A DNA stretch of 64,000 nucleotides from Cymodocea nodosa (GCA_036874045.1 CM072342.1:8640501-8704500), one strand, 5' to 3'; positions 24,285-36,915 are shown, numbered from the stretch's first letter. Made by a program: numbers and translations. The notes: generated by a model from the letters alone, not told the origin.

Positions 24285-26514
24285 TTATCTATTCCTCCTA
24301 ATAATATTACCTATGGCATTACAAATCTTATCTCCTAGATGCTTAATATCATTTCTGATGTCATTCAACACTACATCTAAGTCAAGAGGTAGCTCGGGTT
24401 GCTGTTGTATTTGATTTGAATAATTTTGCTATTGTTGAGGTGGTTGTTGCTGTTGTTGGCACTTTTGCAAATCCTTAATACTAAATGCTCTCATGTCTTT
24501 CACTTCAAAAGGCTAATCATATAAATTCACTTGGCTTGTAATGATTCAACATATAGTATCACCATAAAATAACTTTGAACTCATATGCTGTAGTTAATAA
24601 GTGAAAGCATTAAACTAATTTATTTGTATTCTATTAAGTATGCCATAAGTTACATATAAACAACTTCTGCTTACTTTTAGATTGTGTCCAACTCTCTGAA
24701 ATAAATTTGCATGCAAAATGTTTGCAATGAACCTAGCTTCTGCATTTAGATTTTCCATTAATCTCATTTCTGAATATACATCTAAAATCTGTGATAAAGA
24801 CTGAATGTCTCATTCTAGTTGTCTAACTATGTCAAATTTGTTTGTAACAACAACACATTCATTCCTTAATCCTAAAACTTCAAAAATCAACTTAGGAGAT
24901 AAAGTAAACTCATGTTGATTTATTTGAGTCTTCAAAAGATTGTCATTCTATACTAGATTACTGAAAAAAGCTGCAATAAACTCTTTATATTGTTTCTATT
25001 TTGTTTCAACCGGTAAGAATTGCATTAGGCCTTGAAACTCAAATAGATCTCTAATGTCTATTAAATTTTTGAATTTAATAGGTCTAGCATGCAAAACTTG
25101 ACATGTAATCAAGGTATTGTATTTCTGCATTGCTTCATCAGATCTAAAATAAATCAAATTACCTTGAATAATTAGTATCCTATATTCAGAAGGTAATACT
25201 TGAAGCATTGATTCTGAATATAATTCTTCTTTAGGAATCTCTTCTCTAAAATGAATGTCATGTTGTTTCTTTGTTAAAATATTTCCTTGAAGTTGCTTAA
25301 GTAAACTTGATTCTTTAGCTTCAACACTGTAAGGAACATTATCAATATCTTCAACATCCATTAATTTAATCTCTATAGATTGTTCAGAGTTAAATTTTTC
25401 ACAAATTCAATAGCACTTGTATCTGTCTATATATTTTCATTTTCTTCAATAGATATTTTCATGTCTTCATGCTGTGAATTCTTAGACTCTATATCTATAG
25501 ATTTTGAAATAGGCTGATTAATATTAAACTCTTTTGGAGTCTTATTTTTTTCAATAGCTTCTACCCTAGACAATCTAGCCTTTGAACTAGTTATTACCTC
25601 AATATTTTCAAGCACTTCTACAATAACTTAATCAATATTGTTTGCCTGATGCTCTAATTTTTTAGTTTCCTTATCATCAAGGCTTAATTCTATAGAAAAA
25701 CTAGAACTAGTTTGATGCTTTTGTTTCTTTTCAAGTTTTCTAGAAAATGATAATAAAGTTTCATTATCACTATAAGTTTCAATATGCTCTGAATTGATCA
25801 ACTTCTTAAATGTATTGTAAGGTACAATGCCTAGATGTACATTTTATTTGGAATTAAATCCTCATCTAGCTTTTTTTTTTCCAATAAAGTTATTTCCTTA
25901 GAAATAATTTCCTTTTGCTTCATTTTTCTAACTCTTTTTCTTTTATAACAAGTCATCCATTCTTCTTCTTATTATTGCTGTTTTCTTATATATTTGTTTC
26001 ACAAAAGTTTTCTATTTTAATTCTTCTAAAGCACTCTCTATTGCTATTGCTTTTCGAAGTCTTTCAACTTTTTCTTGATCAACAATAATATCTGTTTATT
26101 TTTCCTGTGAAAATAATGGAGTAGGTATATCATATTCATATTCTTCCTCAAATGATTTAAGTCATGTTCCATTTATTGGTGTTTAAGAAATTCTACTCGA
26201 TAAACCTATTACTTTTTCCAAATATTGTGCATATTGTTCTAGAAATGCTATCTCAACACATTTCATACAATATTCTCTATCAAATTTACTTCTAATTCTC
26301 ATAAATTGTATACTCTCAATAGTATGTTTTAGTTCTAAACAAACTTTATCAAATATTTCTTCTTAAAAGAAATATTCACTATAAATTTTTGCTAATCTTC
26401 TATCAACCTAAAGTTTTTCTTAAACCATGAACATGAAACTTCATTTTCATCTATCTATTTTCCTCTACCTCTTCCTCTATCTTTGGCATGTCCTTTGCAA
26501 AACTTTGAATACAT
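24285..26514 (-). pseudogene. Element E extra ORF (aORF)
   Basis: The third Sire-X copy of the aORF. It starts at ATG 26514-26512 with a basic KGHAKDRGRGRGK-like N-terminus and keeps the REYCMKCVEIAFLEQYAQYLEK block, the acidic middle (KEELYSESMLQVLPSEYRIL), the LFEFQGLMQFLPVETK domain and a Gln-rich tail ending near 24285. There are many stops, mostly TAG or TAA at Gln or Trp positions. The rest of E (LTR, gag, pol) is not found; upstream of the ATG a Tat-F LTR begins only four bases away. Confidence 0.75.
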
Positions 26515-26518
26515 TATT

Positions 26519-28304
26519 GTTTGGTGAATTTTTTTTGCTTAAATATATGTTATAATTTCTTTTAGAACTAAACAAATAATTTTCACAAATTAGATATTAA
26601 ATCCAATTTGTTTTTAACTACAAGTGCATAGTGTCTATTGCATAAATGTGCAACTATAGGTTGATCCCATAGAGACTAAGTAAAAATTTCGTACTATTTT
26701 GATTTTTATAGTTAGAGATTTTTATGTGTTAAATTATGCACTTTGTTGATTTACTGCTAACTCAACAAACTTAGTTCGTGGAGTTATAGTTAACTCAATA
26801 AACTATCCTTGTGAACTTAAGTAAATTTCACAAGCCTCACTAGTAACTTCCAATTAAATTTTCTATTCATAGAGAAATTTAGCCATCTATTGGATGCTTC
26901 CATAGAATATAAATAACATCAATTAAGCTTTTAATGTTAGTTAATACAGTATTTATCATTAATAAACACTAACATTCAAATATTTCAAACAGTAACCATA
27001 TTAATTAGGATTTCAGAATTACATATGAACTAGTTTCAGTAATAAGTAAGATGATTTTCTATTTTCTAGAATGAAATAAACATAAAACATTCAACAATAC
27101 CGATAATACTAACATTACCGACAATATAAAACAAATGATACAACACTGATTTGATAAATATAAAAACATATAATAAGTCTTTAGTTGTTTTTGTTTTAAT
27201 ATGTTCTTGAAGATAAACAAAAGGTGAACTATAAAATTCTCTATTGATAGTAAAAACTATTGTTACTACAAGCGACATAATTACACCATTGAAAGCTTAA
27301 TCACTTATTGTCACACGTCCCTCTCTCTATAGAATCACGAATCGAGACTTGTAAGTTGATCTCCTTTTCAATATCATAGCATCAACCTGAAACTAAGACT
27401 AGAAGTTTTATTATCTCCTAAGAGATGATTCAGTGCTTGGTGAAAATGACTTTCCTTCCTACAATGTGATCACTTTTCATAGTAGTTGTCAGTCACTGTA
27501 TTTGGCTTAAAATTGACCTAACATCTAAAAAATTTCCTCATAGACCTTTGATGGTTGGTGATTGGTGGTGTGGTTTTGGTGAAACTTTAGGAAATGATCA
27601 ACGCTTACTATAGTTAACATGGTTCTCTCCCTTTGTTCTTTGTTCTTTCTCTTTTCTTTTTATATTTCTTTCAATAGTAACTACTTCCACCTAAATGATC
27701 GGTTGGATTTTCTTCCTTCAACTAAACAATAATGATTTCTTCTTCATTCTACGATTTAAATCCTACGTGATACGTGCAATCGTGGTTTCCTTCGAATTTT
27801 CTTTTATTGTAACTACTCATAATTAAATATTAGAAAACAACTAGTCTATGGAATTAGTGTAACTCAACAAACTTACTTCATTGACTTAGTTGTAACTCAA
27901 CAGACTTACCTCATTGAGTTAAGTGTAACTCAATGAACTCATTCAGCTCTGTAGTTTAATAAAATAAATATTTTTATAATATTTAACATTTATTATGTAA
28001 AAGAAGTAATTCTTTGTCATTCAAAAGTTGATGTGTGAAATAATTCCTAACTTTATGAGGTTTCGTAAACTTACATGAATAACATACGAGTACTCGTAAA
28101 CTTCTATAAAACCACACATACTAGGCATTCAATCTTTCATAAATGATATTTAATTAACGCTAATTCTTTGAAAGTATGCATATTCTTTAAGACATGTAAT
28201 CGTATATTTATAATATAATGGCTTAATTCTCATATGATAAGCTAAATATTCTACAATTAACCATTCATCAACCATAAATATTATACACTTTTTCATTCTA
28301 AACA
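26519..28304 (-). repeat. Tat-F LTR between the Tat-F 3' region and the E aORF
   Basis: 1786 bp, TGTTTGGTG ... CATTCTAAACA. On the minus strand a purine run GGTATGGAGGAAG directly precedes its start, as at 1648, 3883 and 63251, so it reads as a 3' LTR of the chain to its right. The low end stands next to the E aORF; ATTAT (26514-26518) has no partner because the other side is Tat-F internal DNA. The ORF at 27066-27278 is not credible. Confidence 0.78.
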
Positions 28305-29611
28305 CTTCCTCCATACCTACTTTTTGCTAGTCCCTTAGCAAACTAATATGATTTAGTTAATTGGTCTTTTTAAAGTGCTAGAACTATTTCTTTTCTTCAT
28401 AAATTTGTATCTTTTATTTTTTTTAAAATATCTATTCATCTTGTATCCTTTGAATACTAAAATTAGATTAATATTAAGATATTATCTACAAACTAGTAAT
28501 CTAATTTAACATTGTTCTTCCTCCCCCTCCTACAAATATATTTCAAAAATACTTAAATTACATACAAAATATACTTGCATAAAATAGGTGGTAATATACT
28601 ATCAATCTTTTTTCAAACATTTGTTATCTTGCATTTTCCAATATAATTTCCAAAATAAATTTCAACTACATATGAATCAAAACACAAATCAACTTAATAT
28701 GATTAAAACAAGAAGAATAAAGACATGATAATAGTCATAAAGTTAGAAACCATACTCGATTCAAAGATATCTGTACTTTTAATGAAACACTTTCATCTTT
28801 TTAGAATAGTATATGCATATTTTTACTTTAAAAGTTAACTTGAAAAGCTTGAATCATACAAGAGCTTTCTAATGTACCCATGTATTGAGCTTTCAATCAA
28901 CAATCCTAGATCTGATTAGGACCTTAGGTTGCCAGATTTAAAAAGTCATTTCTTAGGTCAACAATTCTTACATAGCTATATACTCAAGTATAAAAGGCTT
29001 GTGATTAAACAAATCAATAAACTGTCAAAGTTTTTCACTTTTTCCTCATTTTTTGTTTTCAACACAATATATATGTATTTCATTAATATAGATTCAATAA
29101 AGCACAAATCTCATATAATCTTGCTTCTACAACTACTAAGAAATATAAATCCATATCAATAAGCTCATACTTTTTACTGTAGTTTAATATAATTTACACA
29201 TAAATCATTCTACAAGTTTAATCAATCAAATTAAATGTATCCTTGATCATATGCATTTCATTCAATCTAAAATCAACAATTCAACTTTTTAGGATTTCAG
29301 ACGAATTTCTGAGTTTCAATTAAGCATTCTGATTTCCCTTTACAATTGTAAAACTATTAAACTCATAAAATTTAGTAAAAACATAAGATAAGATGTCTCA
29401 AATTTGTATTAACGGTAAAGTATTATAGTATCTTATATATGATCTTAAATATAATATTTAAATAGTTACAATTGTTAAAAAAAATTTTTATAGGTTCAGC
29501 TATTGAAAGGTTTTAGATAATTTTCAAATAGTTACAATGAACTTTCAGAAGGTTGTAGCAAAATTCACAAAAAATTTTATCAGATTCTATAGAAATTTGT
29601 AGAATAATCCT
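28305..29611 (-). mobile_element. Tat-F 3' non-coding region (main part)
   Basis: No gene. It follows the Tat-F LTR at 1648-274 (inverted), 3884-4183 and 63252-64000. It includes TTTGTAGGAGGGGGAGGAA on the minus strand (about 28508-28526). Roughly 28440-29450 is homologous to the C spacer (10900-12000). It is cut by element A at 29611 (target copy ATCCT, 29607-29611) and continues at 34967. The 77-residue frame at 28929-29162 recurs on the other strand at 686-943 only because the DNA is repeated. Confidence 0.8.
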
Positions 29612-31177
29612 TACTAGGATCAAAAGGCACACCAGAGGGGGGTGAATTGTGATCTAAGTGAACTTTAAAACTTTTTCTAACTTTAGTATCTAAATTGATT
29701 AATCAGTTTTCACAAGTGTTAAATAGAAGATTAAACATGCACAACGGAAATATAAATAAGAAATACAAGGGAATTTTAGGTGGTTCACCAACTCGGCTAG
29801 TCTACCCCCATGGATCACTTGAGCTTCACAAGTGTCTCAACACTTACAAGTACTTGCTTTTAGGTCGAAGCAAGAACCAACCCCTTGAGCTTTCAGGTCG
29901 TAGCTCTAACCAACACATAGAAGTTTTCAGGTATAAACTTCAGAAAACCAACACTCAAAAGTTTTTAGGTATAAACTTTAGAAAACCAACCTCTTGAGTT
30001 TTCAGGTCAAAACTCAAACCAACAACTTGAATGAAGCTTTAAGGTTGAAGCCACGAACCAAATGATCCTTCTTGAATCAGACTTTCAGCACTTGGAGAGC
30101 TTTAAGAATCTTCTTGTAAATCCAACTTTCAATCAATTCCTTGTAGTAGTTAATCTGAATTAAGCTTTCTCTTGTAATAGTAGTTGATATGCAATGTATA
30201 CTGTATCTTTGCATGTGTTTGTCTGTGTAATCTCACTTCATGGCTCTACGAAATATTGAATGATTTGTTTGTATAAATACTTGAAAATCCAACAATCATA
30301 TTTTCTCTTCAACTGATTATTCTACTATACTTGCTGAGTTTGCAGGTCTAAATATGGTAAGTTACCATTTGGAAAGGTGTTTCAAGATAACTTTCTGATT
30401 TTCTCAAACTTTCAGATAGTTATCTGTGTAACTTTCTAAAGGATGTTTGTAATTCACTAAAAATCCACTTAAGTCCTTTTATCACATGAGGTTTTAAGTT
30501 GTATACGTGAGGTGTCATGAGTTTGGATACTTGTAACTTTAACTCACCGAAAAGTTCTTAACTTTCGAATAGTTAGCTATAGTAACTCTCTGATTTTTCT
30601 TTTAAGCTTCCAACTACTATCTTCTTAATTCTGTACGTGCATAATAGAGTGACTTAAGTTTCGGATAGTTAAATCTGTAACCTTTTGAAACTTCTTATTT
30701 TTCGGATAGTTGCTTTCTAACTCTCTGAAATTCCTTTTTAAGCTTCTATCTGGATTTCTACACGCGAGAAATTGAATGACTTAAGTTTCAAATAGTTAGC
30801 TTTCCTAAATTTTTGATTTCCTTAAACTTCCAGATAGTTAACTCCTTAACTCTCCGATCATTCAACCAGCTATCTTTCAAACTCTTCGAAGGCCTTGTAT
30901 TTTCAAATAGTTATTCTTCTAATTGTTCGACGGTGTTTCTGCTACTTAAAATTGACTCTTCGGATACTTAAGCCTGTAACTCACCGAAGATTAACTTTCT
31001 TCTAGATACTTAAACCTGGTAACTGTCCGATTTTCCTATAGCTCTATAGTAGCAATTTTCAAACTACCTGTATCTGTTTATCTACCTTCTGATCTTTTGC
31101 TGAGCTGTCATATCTGTGAAATATAATTTGTTTCCTCACATAGGTTTTTGCATTATCAAAATACTAGGGTCCTAACA
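29612..31177 (-). repeat. Element A 3' LTR (full length)
   Basis: 1566 bp, ending GGTCCTAACA at 31177. Its U3 (about 30400-31030) is an array of AGTTATCTTTCTAAC/TTTCGGATAGTT words with a CACGTG-like box per unit. A TATA-like TATTTATAC lies on the minus strand near 30275. The 100-residue ORF at 29695-29997 lies in the LTR and is not a gene. Confidence 0.9.
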
Positions 31178-32689
31178 ATCTCCCCCTTTTTGATAATGAC
31201 AAAATCCTTTACATTAAATTACATGTATTTCACTCCCTAGATTGTTTCTATACATTTAGTCACATAGAAACTAAGCAAAGCAAAGATTTACAGTGAATAC
31301 AATAAAATGGAATTAATTTCTCCCCTTGTCTATGTGTTGAGAATTTCAATACTGTAATTTCCATATTCTTCTCCCTCTTTTTGTCATTAGATAAAAGGAG
31401 TTCCACAATTTTCTTTTGCTGAATTAACTACCATATTTCTCTCCTTTTTGTCAAGATGTAATATCTAATAACAATTTTTTGATTTCCATAATCCTATTTG
31501 ATATCAAATGTTGAAAGAATTAATTGCATCAATATCTTCGAATACCAATTTTGATTTTCCATCAAATGCTGACTGTTGGTGTGCTGATATCAATAGTTGA
31601 GACATTTTCATCATTGCAGTCTAATTTCTTCTTTCTCTTTAATGTTGTACTACTTTTCTTCTTTCTTATTCAAGCATAGTATCAATTAAAGTGTCAATTT
31701 CCGCAATCCTTGTCTGATACTAGTTGTTGATATATTAATATTTGAGAAGTCAATAATTGCTCTCCTAGTTTGTGGTATTTCTTCCTTTGTCTCGTTTATT
31801 TACTGCATCATCTATAAAGACTAAAAAATAGTGAAATGTTAATAGGTAATGTAGCAATTTATAAATATGCAGTTAATATTTTTAGTTGCTGCCACAAGCT
31901 CTCCCCCTATCTATATGGAGGTTTTTTGATTTTTAATAGCAAACTATAGGCTCTCCCCCTATATGCATGCCCTTTTTATATACTTTCTTTTTGCACTGAA
32001 GCAGCATTTTGAATTCCCTTCATATAGTAGGTTCTCCCCCTACTTATATGCTTTTCCTTGCAGATAGATTTGTTGCACCTATTTTGCAAAATGACATATA
32101 TGATACCAACTAAACTAGGTACCAATTGTTAGTAAAAAACATCATAAATAATTCTCAATCATTTAGCTTCTGATTCCAATCCATTTATCTTCTCTTAGAT
32201 CTTTATTTCAAGAGGTTCTTTCAATTTGCAGAAGATAATTTGAAGACTGTAATCTAGCTACTAGCAAGCCTTGTTTCCTTTAATGAACATGATTCAATCA
32301 TTGATGCTACTTTTGATACCATTTGTTAATTTCAGAACATCATAATTGATCCTTTACTGATTACCTTCTGATTACCAACTATTTAGCTTCTTAAAATCTC
32401 TCCTCAAGAGATTCTTCTTTTTCTAACAATACTTGTTTCTAACTGTTGCAAATTTTGCTCTCCTTGAGTATCAATATTTTAGGCACGATTTCCACTTAAT
32501 CTATGTGAGCACTTTCTACTAATTTATGATGCCTCTTGTAATACCAAATAGTTGCTCTCATAACTAATTTTCAAATTTTCCAGCCTTTTCTAATTGATCA
32601 TTCCATTGATCTTTAGATTTTGATCATTTGTAGATAATAATTTTTCACTGTAAATTAGCTGCTTCCCCTAAATAATGTAATCCTGCAAT
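31178..32689 (-). mobile_element. Element A region between gag and 3' LTR with repeated polypurine tracts
   Basis: No coding frame. The plus strand shows repeated CTCCCCCT words (31181, near 31901, near 31950, near 32034, near 32665), i.e. GGGGGAG tracts on the coding strand, matching the series in B. 31178-31190 is the tract next to the LTR. The rest is AT-rich; 32150-32690 is the sequence that R shows at 1-240. Confidence 0.8.
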
Positions 32690-34219
32690 TCAAATAGAAA
32701 TAGATTTTGGTACCCATACTTTCTTGGGTCCATAAGTGTTAGTCCTAACAATATTTAATTTATTACCTTTTGGTAGCCACATTGATCTAGATTTTCTTTT
32801 GATGACAAACATTGTTATACCATCTCTTTAAGATCAGATAACACCACTACAGTAGGGTATTTCCTGTGGAGTAGCATACCTTAAGCCAAGTCTACTTGAA
32901 CTGTATCTTTGAGAACCAATGATTTGATCTAATCCTTTCTGTCTATTAGTAAACTTATGCATAATATTTTTCAGATCAGTAATTTCAGATTTCAACTTTT
33001 CATTTTCATTTATTAAATCATCATTATTGCATTTTCTATTTTCAACATGCAAATTTTCAAGTTCAGTATATGATTCTTCTAAACATGCAGTTAAATGCTT
33101 AATTTTCTTTTTATAATTTTTGCATTTAACATATAAATTGTCAACAGTAGATAAAAGAATATTTACATCTAGATTATCATTGTCTACATCAGAATCACTT
33201 TGAGATGAAGTAGAACATACCTCTTGTGCTGTATAGCATACGTTTACTGGTACCTCTTCATTTGAACTAGATGAGCTACTAGAAGAACTACTGTCATCCC
33301 AAGTAGCCTTCAATGCCATTTTCTTTTTGTAGCTCTTCTTCTTCTTCTTCATTTCTTTTTCTTCTTCTAGTTGCAATGGACAATCAAGTTGTATATATCC
33401 CTGCTTCTTGCATTTAAAGCATATTGGAGCATTACTTTTTGATGTGCTAGCTTGGTTCTTTTTCTTCATCCATTTTTTGAATTTTCTAGCCAATAGTGCA
33501 ACTTCATCATCATCTGAGCTTTGAAGTTCCTGAGTTGATGGGAAGGCTAGTTCTTTCTTCGTTTTTGTTTTCTTTTTAGCTCTTCCTTCCTTATCTTTCC
33601 ATTCTCTCATTTGAACTTCATGAGCTAGTAGATTGCCCATTAGATCCTCTATTGAGTATTTGTTGAGGTCTTTAGAATCTTATATTGATGTGGACTTTTA
33701 CTTCCATTCCACAATTAAGCTTCTAAGGATTTTCTACACCTGTTCATGGACAGAAAATTCCTTTCCCAAACCTCTTAAGCCATTAATAATCTTAGTGAAT
33801 CTAGAAAGCATATCAGTAATTGTTTCATCATCAAGTATTTTAAATAATTCAAGCTTTCTATGTAAAATGCTGATTTTTGTGTCATTCACTTGGCTGGTTC
33901 CTTCAAAGATTATTTGAAGAGTGTTCCAAGCCTTGTGAGCAGATTTACAAGCTGAGACTTTATTATATTGTTAAGTAAATAAGGCACAGTAAATAATATT
34001 CAACCCTCAAGCATCCATTTAGATGATTCTCTCATCCTCCTCAATCCAGTCATCCTCATGACTAAGTGGAATAGGTGTTCCTAAAACCACCATTTTCCAT
34101 AGGCTCACATCTGAGCTTCTAAGGAAACATTCCATCTTGTTTTTCCAATAATTATAGTTATTACCATCAAACAAGGGAGGACGATGGATGTTCTGACCCT
34201 CTCTATGGAAAGATGCCAT
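32690..34219 (-). pseudogene. Element A gag
   Basis: 510 codons in one frame from ATG 34219-34217 to TGA 32692-32690, the same length as in B. In order: MASFHREGQNIHRPPLF, YNYWKNKMECF, HEDDWIEEDERI, a capsid (UBN2-like) domain, a DLMGNLLAHEVQM block, zinc knuckle CFKCKKQGYIQLDC (CX2CX4HX4C spacing, but His is replaced by Tyr-Ile, so the knuckle is damaged), a Ser-rich run, a coiled coil (NDDLINENEKLKSEI) and GPKKVWVPKS at the end. Premature stops lie at about 33641-33740, 33970 and 32834, at codons that are Arg, Gln or Trp in the other copy. Gag would form the particle shell and bind element RNA. Confidence 0.9.
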
Positions 34220-34257
34220 GATCTCAGATAGTTAAATCTACAAAAAGAGATCAACCT

Positions 34258-34268
34258 GCTCTGTACCA
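34258..34268 (-). promoter_or_regulatory. Primer binding site of element A
   Basis: Minus-strand TGGTACAGAGC, the Met-tRNA site TGGTATCAGAGC with one base lost, two bases from the LTR. Confidence 0.85.
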
Positions 34269-34270
34269 AT

Positions 34271-34961
34271 TGTTAAGATTGAAAGATACACTAGAGGGGG
34301 GTGAATGGTGATTTAAGTAAACTTTAAAACTTTTTCTAACTTTAGTATCTAAATTGATTAATCAATTTTCACAAGTTTTAAATAGAAGATTAAACATGCA
34401 CAATGAAAATATAAATAAGAAACACAAGGGAATTTTAGGTGGTTCACCAACTTGGCTAATCCACCCCCAAAGATCACTTGGGCTTCACTAAGTGTCTCAA
34501 CACTTACAAGCACTTGCTTTCAAGTCGAAGCAAAAACCAACCCCTTGAGCTTTCAGGTCGTAGCTCTAACCAACACATAAAAGTTTTTAGGTATAAACTT
34601 CAGAAAACCAACACTCAGAAGTTTTCAAGTATAAACTTTAGAAAACCAACCTCTTGAGTTTTCAAGTCGAAACTCAAACCAACAACTTGAATGAAACTTT
34701 AAGGTTGAAGCCACAAACCAAATGATCCTTCTTAGATCAGACTTTCAGTATTTAGAGAACTTTAAGAATCTTCTTGTAAATCCAACTTTCAATCGATTCC
34801 TTGTAACTGTCTGATTTTCCTGTAGCTCTATAGTAGTAATTTTTGAACTACCTATATCTATTTATCTACCTTCTGATCTTTTGTTGAGCTGTCATATCTG
34901 TGAAATACAATTTGTTTCCTCATACAGGTTTTTGCATTATCAAAATACTAGGGTCCTAACA
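34271..34961 (-). repeat. Element A 5' LTR with internal deletion
   Basis: 691 bp. It matches the other LTR up to about 34806 and again from there to the end; the 3' LTR part at about 30146-31020, holding the U3 motif array, is missing. GTA occurs at both break edges, consistent with a microhomology-linked deletion. Confidence 0.88.
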
Positions 34962-34966
34962 ATCCT

Positions 34967-35546
34967 AATTCCTAAAAATGACAAAATTACTTCAATTTTA
35001 ATCTAATTACCTCTCCCCTATACTTACATTTTTGCATTGTCCTCAATGTAAAAGATTTACCAAAAATATAGTATATGATAGTTGGCATGATAAACTATTT
35101 TGTTAACTTAGCACCTAAATCAATGAACTTGGTTCATTGAGTTACTAAATAACTCTATGAACTGCACATGAATATAAATTCAAGATAAGTATTTAATCAA
35201 CATACCTTGTTCGTTTGTATCTCTATTAATATCTTTCAACTTTTGATTCTAACAAACTTTTCATTCATATTAAAAGTAAAGCATATACCAAAATAAGAAA
35301 TAATAATAAAACATATATTGTTAGATATGTGCATTGTGTGGAACCTAGACTCCTATGCCTTTGGTGGCTCATAAGCAAGCTAGTTGGTTTCTTATAACAG
35401 ATACCAACAAACTAGATTGATATTTTAATTTTTTTCTTGTAAGATAAATAAAATGTAAAATAATTTTTTTCCTTTCTCTTTTTTTTTATATATAAATAAA
35501 AATAGAATACACACTAAAAATACAAAATCACAGTTTAAAAACATGA
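34967..35546 (-). mobile_element. Tat-F 3' region, start
   Basis: 34967-35010 continues the region cut by A and matches 274-340 inverted. On the minus strand it carries ATTGAGGACAATG (35035-35047) followed by TATAGGGGAGAGG, a motif pair found after pol in Tat/Athila elements. From 35080 to the F-box stop I see only AT-rich DNA with a T-rich run near 35465-35490 and a few AACTCA words. Confidence 0.65.
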
Positions 35547-36666
35547 CTAAAAAGTAGTGACAAATGAAATGAATGTGTTAGTCCAAGCAAAACCTTTAGG
35601 CATTATTCTCCTTGTTAATTCTACTTTAATGTAGTCTGCTTGTCTTTTTAATTTATGAACTTGTAGTATATTATTAACAATAAATATGATAGTATTACCA
35701 TTAATGAATTGAAATGCAGATAGGGATCCTTTTCTTGACTATGATGATGTAGGTGTTTCTATTTCTACATATATTTCAATGTACTCATCTTCCCACTTCC
35801 ATTCATTTAGGTCTTTCACTATCCATATTTGAAATTTCATTAGGTCATCCCACCATCTTACTAGACATCAAGTAGGATTATTAGATTCACTATACTATAT
35901 TCTCAGTTGAATTTTATCATATTCTACAGATAGTAGTTCAGCTATAACTTAAGGTAAAGGTAATATTTCACTAAATTCATCATAACTATCTATGCTCACA
36001 ATGTATAAATTAGATCTAAATACAATTGATATATCCATGACTAGATATATATACCCATCTAGTATCACATGAATGTTGTTAACTAATGCTCTATCTCCTA
36101 GATATACTATAACATTTTCGTTCCATGATCAATTCATAAAATTATAAACACTTAAACATAATCCTTCATCCCAATTTCTAGTTGGTCTCCAATAAAATAA
36201 TTTTTCAGGAATCATTGAATTCCTATTAGAAAATGTTAAGGTTGTCTCACAATTTTCAATTGGTACTTCAAACATATTAGGTCTTCCTATATTCCATCAT
36301 TCTCTAGTGATAGGATTTCTAATAAAAATATTAGGTAAATGAATAGCATATCTTGGTTTAGTTCTATATATGATCAATCCTTCATCTATTTCCATAACAT
36401 GATCTATTCCTTCTAATGTATTGGTTGGAATTCTAGCAATTTCTTCTATATTTAGGTATTCATAATTGATTATACAATGATTGAATAACTTCTGTAAAAA
36501 TCCATCTCTAATGTTGGTCATCTTTGTAGCTATAGTCCATGAAATATCTTACTTTGACATATTCTCTAATTTGTCTTGAGACACAACACAATTTGTATAG
36601 ATCTTTAGCTGATAAATTACTTAATACTTCTCTTAGTGCATCTAGTGATAATTTCATCAATTCCAT
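35547..36666 (-). pseudogene. F-box protein pseudogene (F-box plus F-box-associated-type C-terminus)
   Basis: Minus-strand ATG at 36666-36664 opens an F-box (SLDALREVLSNLSAKDLYKL, then CCVSRQIREYV), the Skp1-binding domain of SCF ubiquitin ligases. After a one-base frameshift near 36520-36535 it continues MTNIRDGFLQKLFN, then a long region typical of plant F-box C-termini: EGLIIYRTKPRYAI, FIRNPITRE, FSEILPLP, CLVRWWDD, IWIVKDLNEWKWEDE, and a final ...FVTTF-stop at 35549-35547. The length (about 373 codons, no intron) fits the plant family. At least six stops, several at TGG-derived codons (LRI-stop-YSE, NPT-stop-CLV). It sits downstream of Tat-F gag where pol belongs, on the same strand. I infer capture by the element. 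Confidence 0.75.
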
Positions 36667-36915
36667 CTGTTGTGATTCTGTATTCAGTAATATAAAACAA
36701 AATTCAAAAGAAATAAAATTTAATAGCTACTTACAAATACCTTCGTGGAGTTAGGTTGTAACTCAATGGACTAAATTCGTTGAGTTATGTAATAACTCTA
36801 CAAAACTAATAAGTATAAATAAAGTTTCTAAACTTTTTTATGTTTTCTCTTTTTTCTTTTGTATATGTTTTTTTTACTTACTATAGTATACATATTTACT
36901 AATAATTATATTGTC
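36667..36915 (-). other. Junction between Tat-F gag and the F-box pseudogene
   Basis: About 250 bp of AT-rich DNA with no readable frame: a T-rich stretch (36840-36880) and one AACTCAATGGACT ... CGTTGAGTTA pair (36757-36786), the word type common in LTRs of this window. I see no splice-site pair, target duplication or poly-A tail that would show how the F-box gene arrived. Confidence 0.6.

Larger units (their letters stand above)
29612..34961 (-). mobile_element. Element A: gag-only Sirevirus-like element (Sire-G)
   Basis: Complete minus-strand element, 5350 bp, with ATCCT on both sides (29607-29611, 34962-34966). Its internal region is 3.09 kb, like B (3.08 kb), and codes only for gag; no protease, integrase, RT or RNase H is visible. 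The LTRs are unequal: 29612-31177 is full length, 34271-34961 has lost about 875 bp. The first base pair of the left LTR is TA (TACTAGGATC) rather than TG. It would need enzymes from a relative such as Sire-X. Confidence 0.92.

Noticed and set aside
26519..35010. 3.1-kb Tat-F LTR made of LTR plus 3' region
   Set aside because: It would remove the need for a tandem partner, but the solo copy at 20261-22064 has perfect inverted ends without the 3' region and a purine tract touches the shorter start. A complete copy elsewhere would decide.
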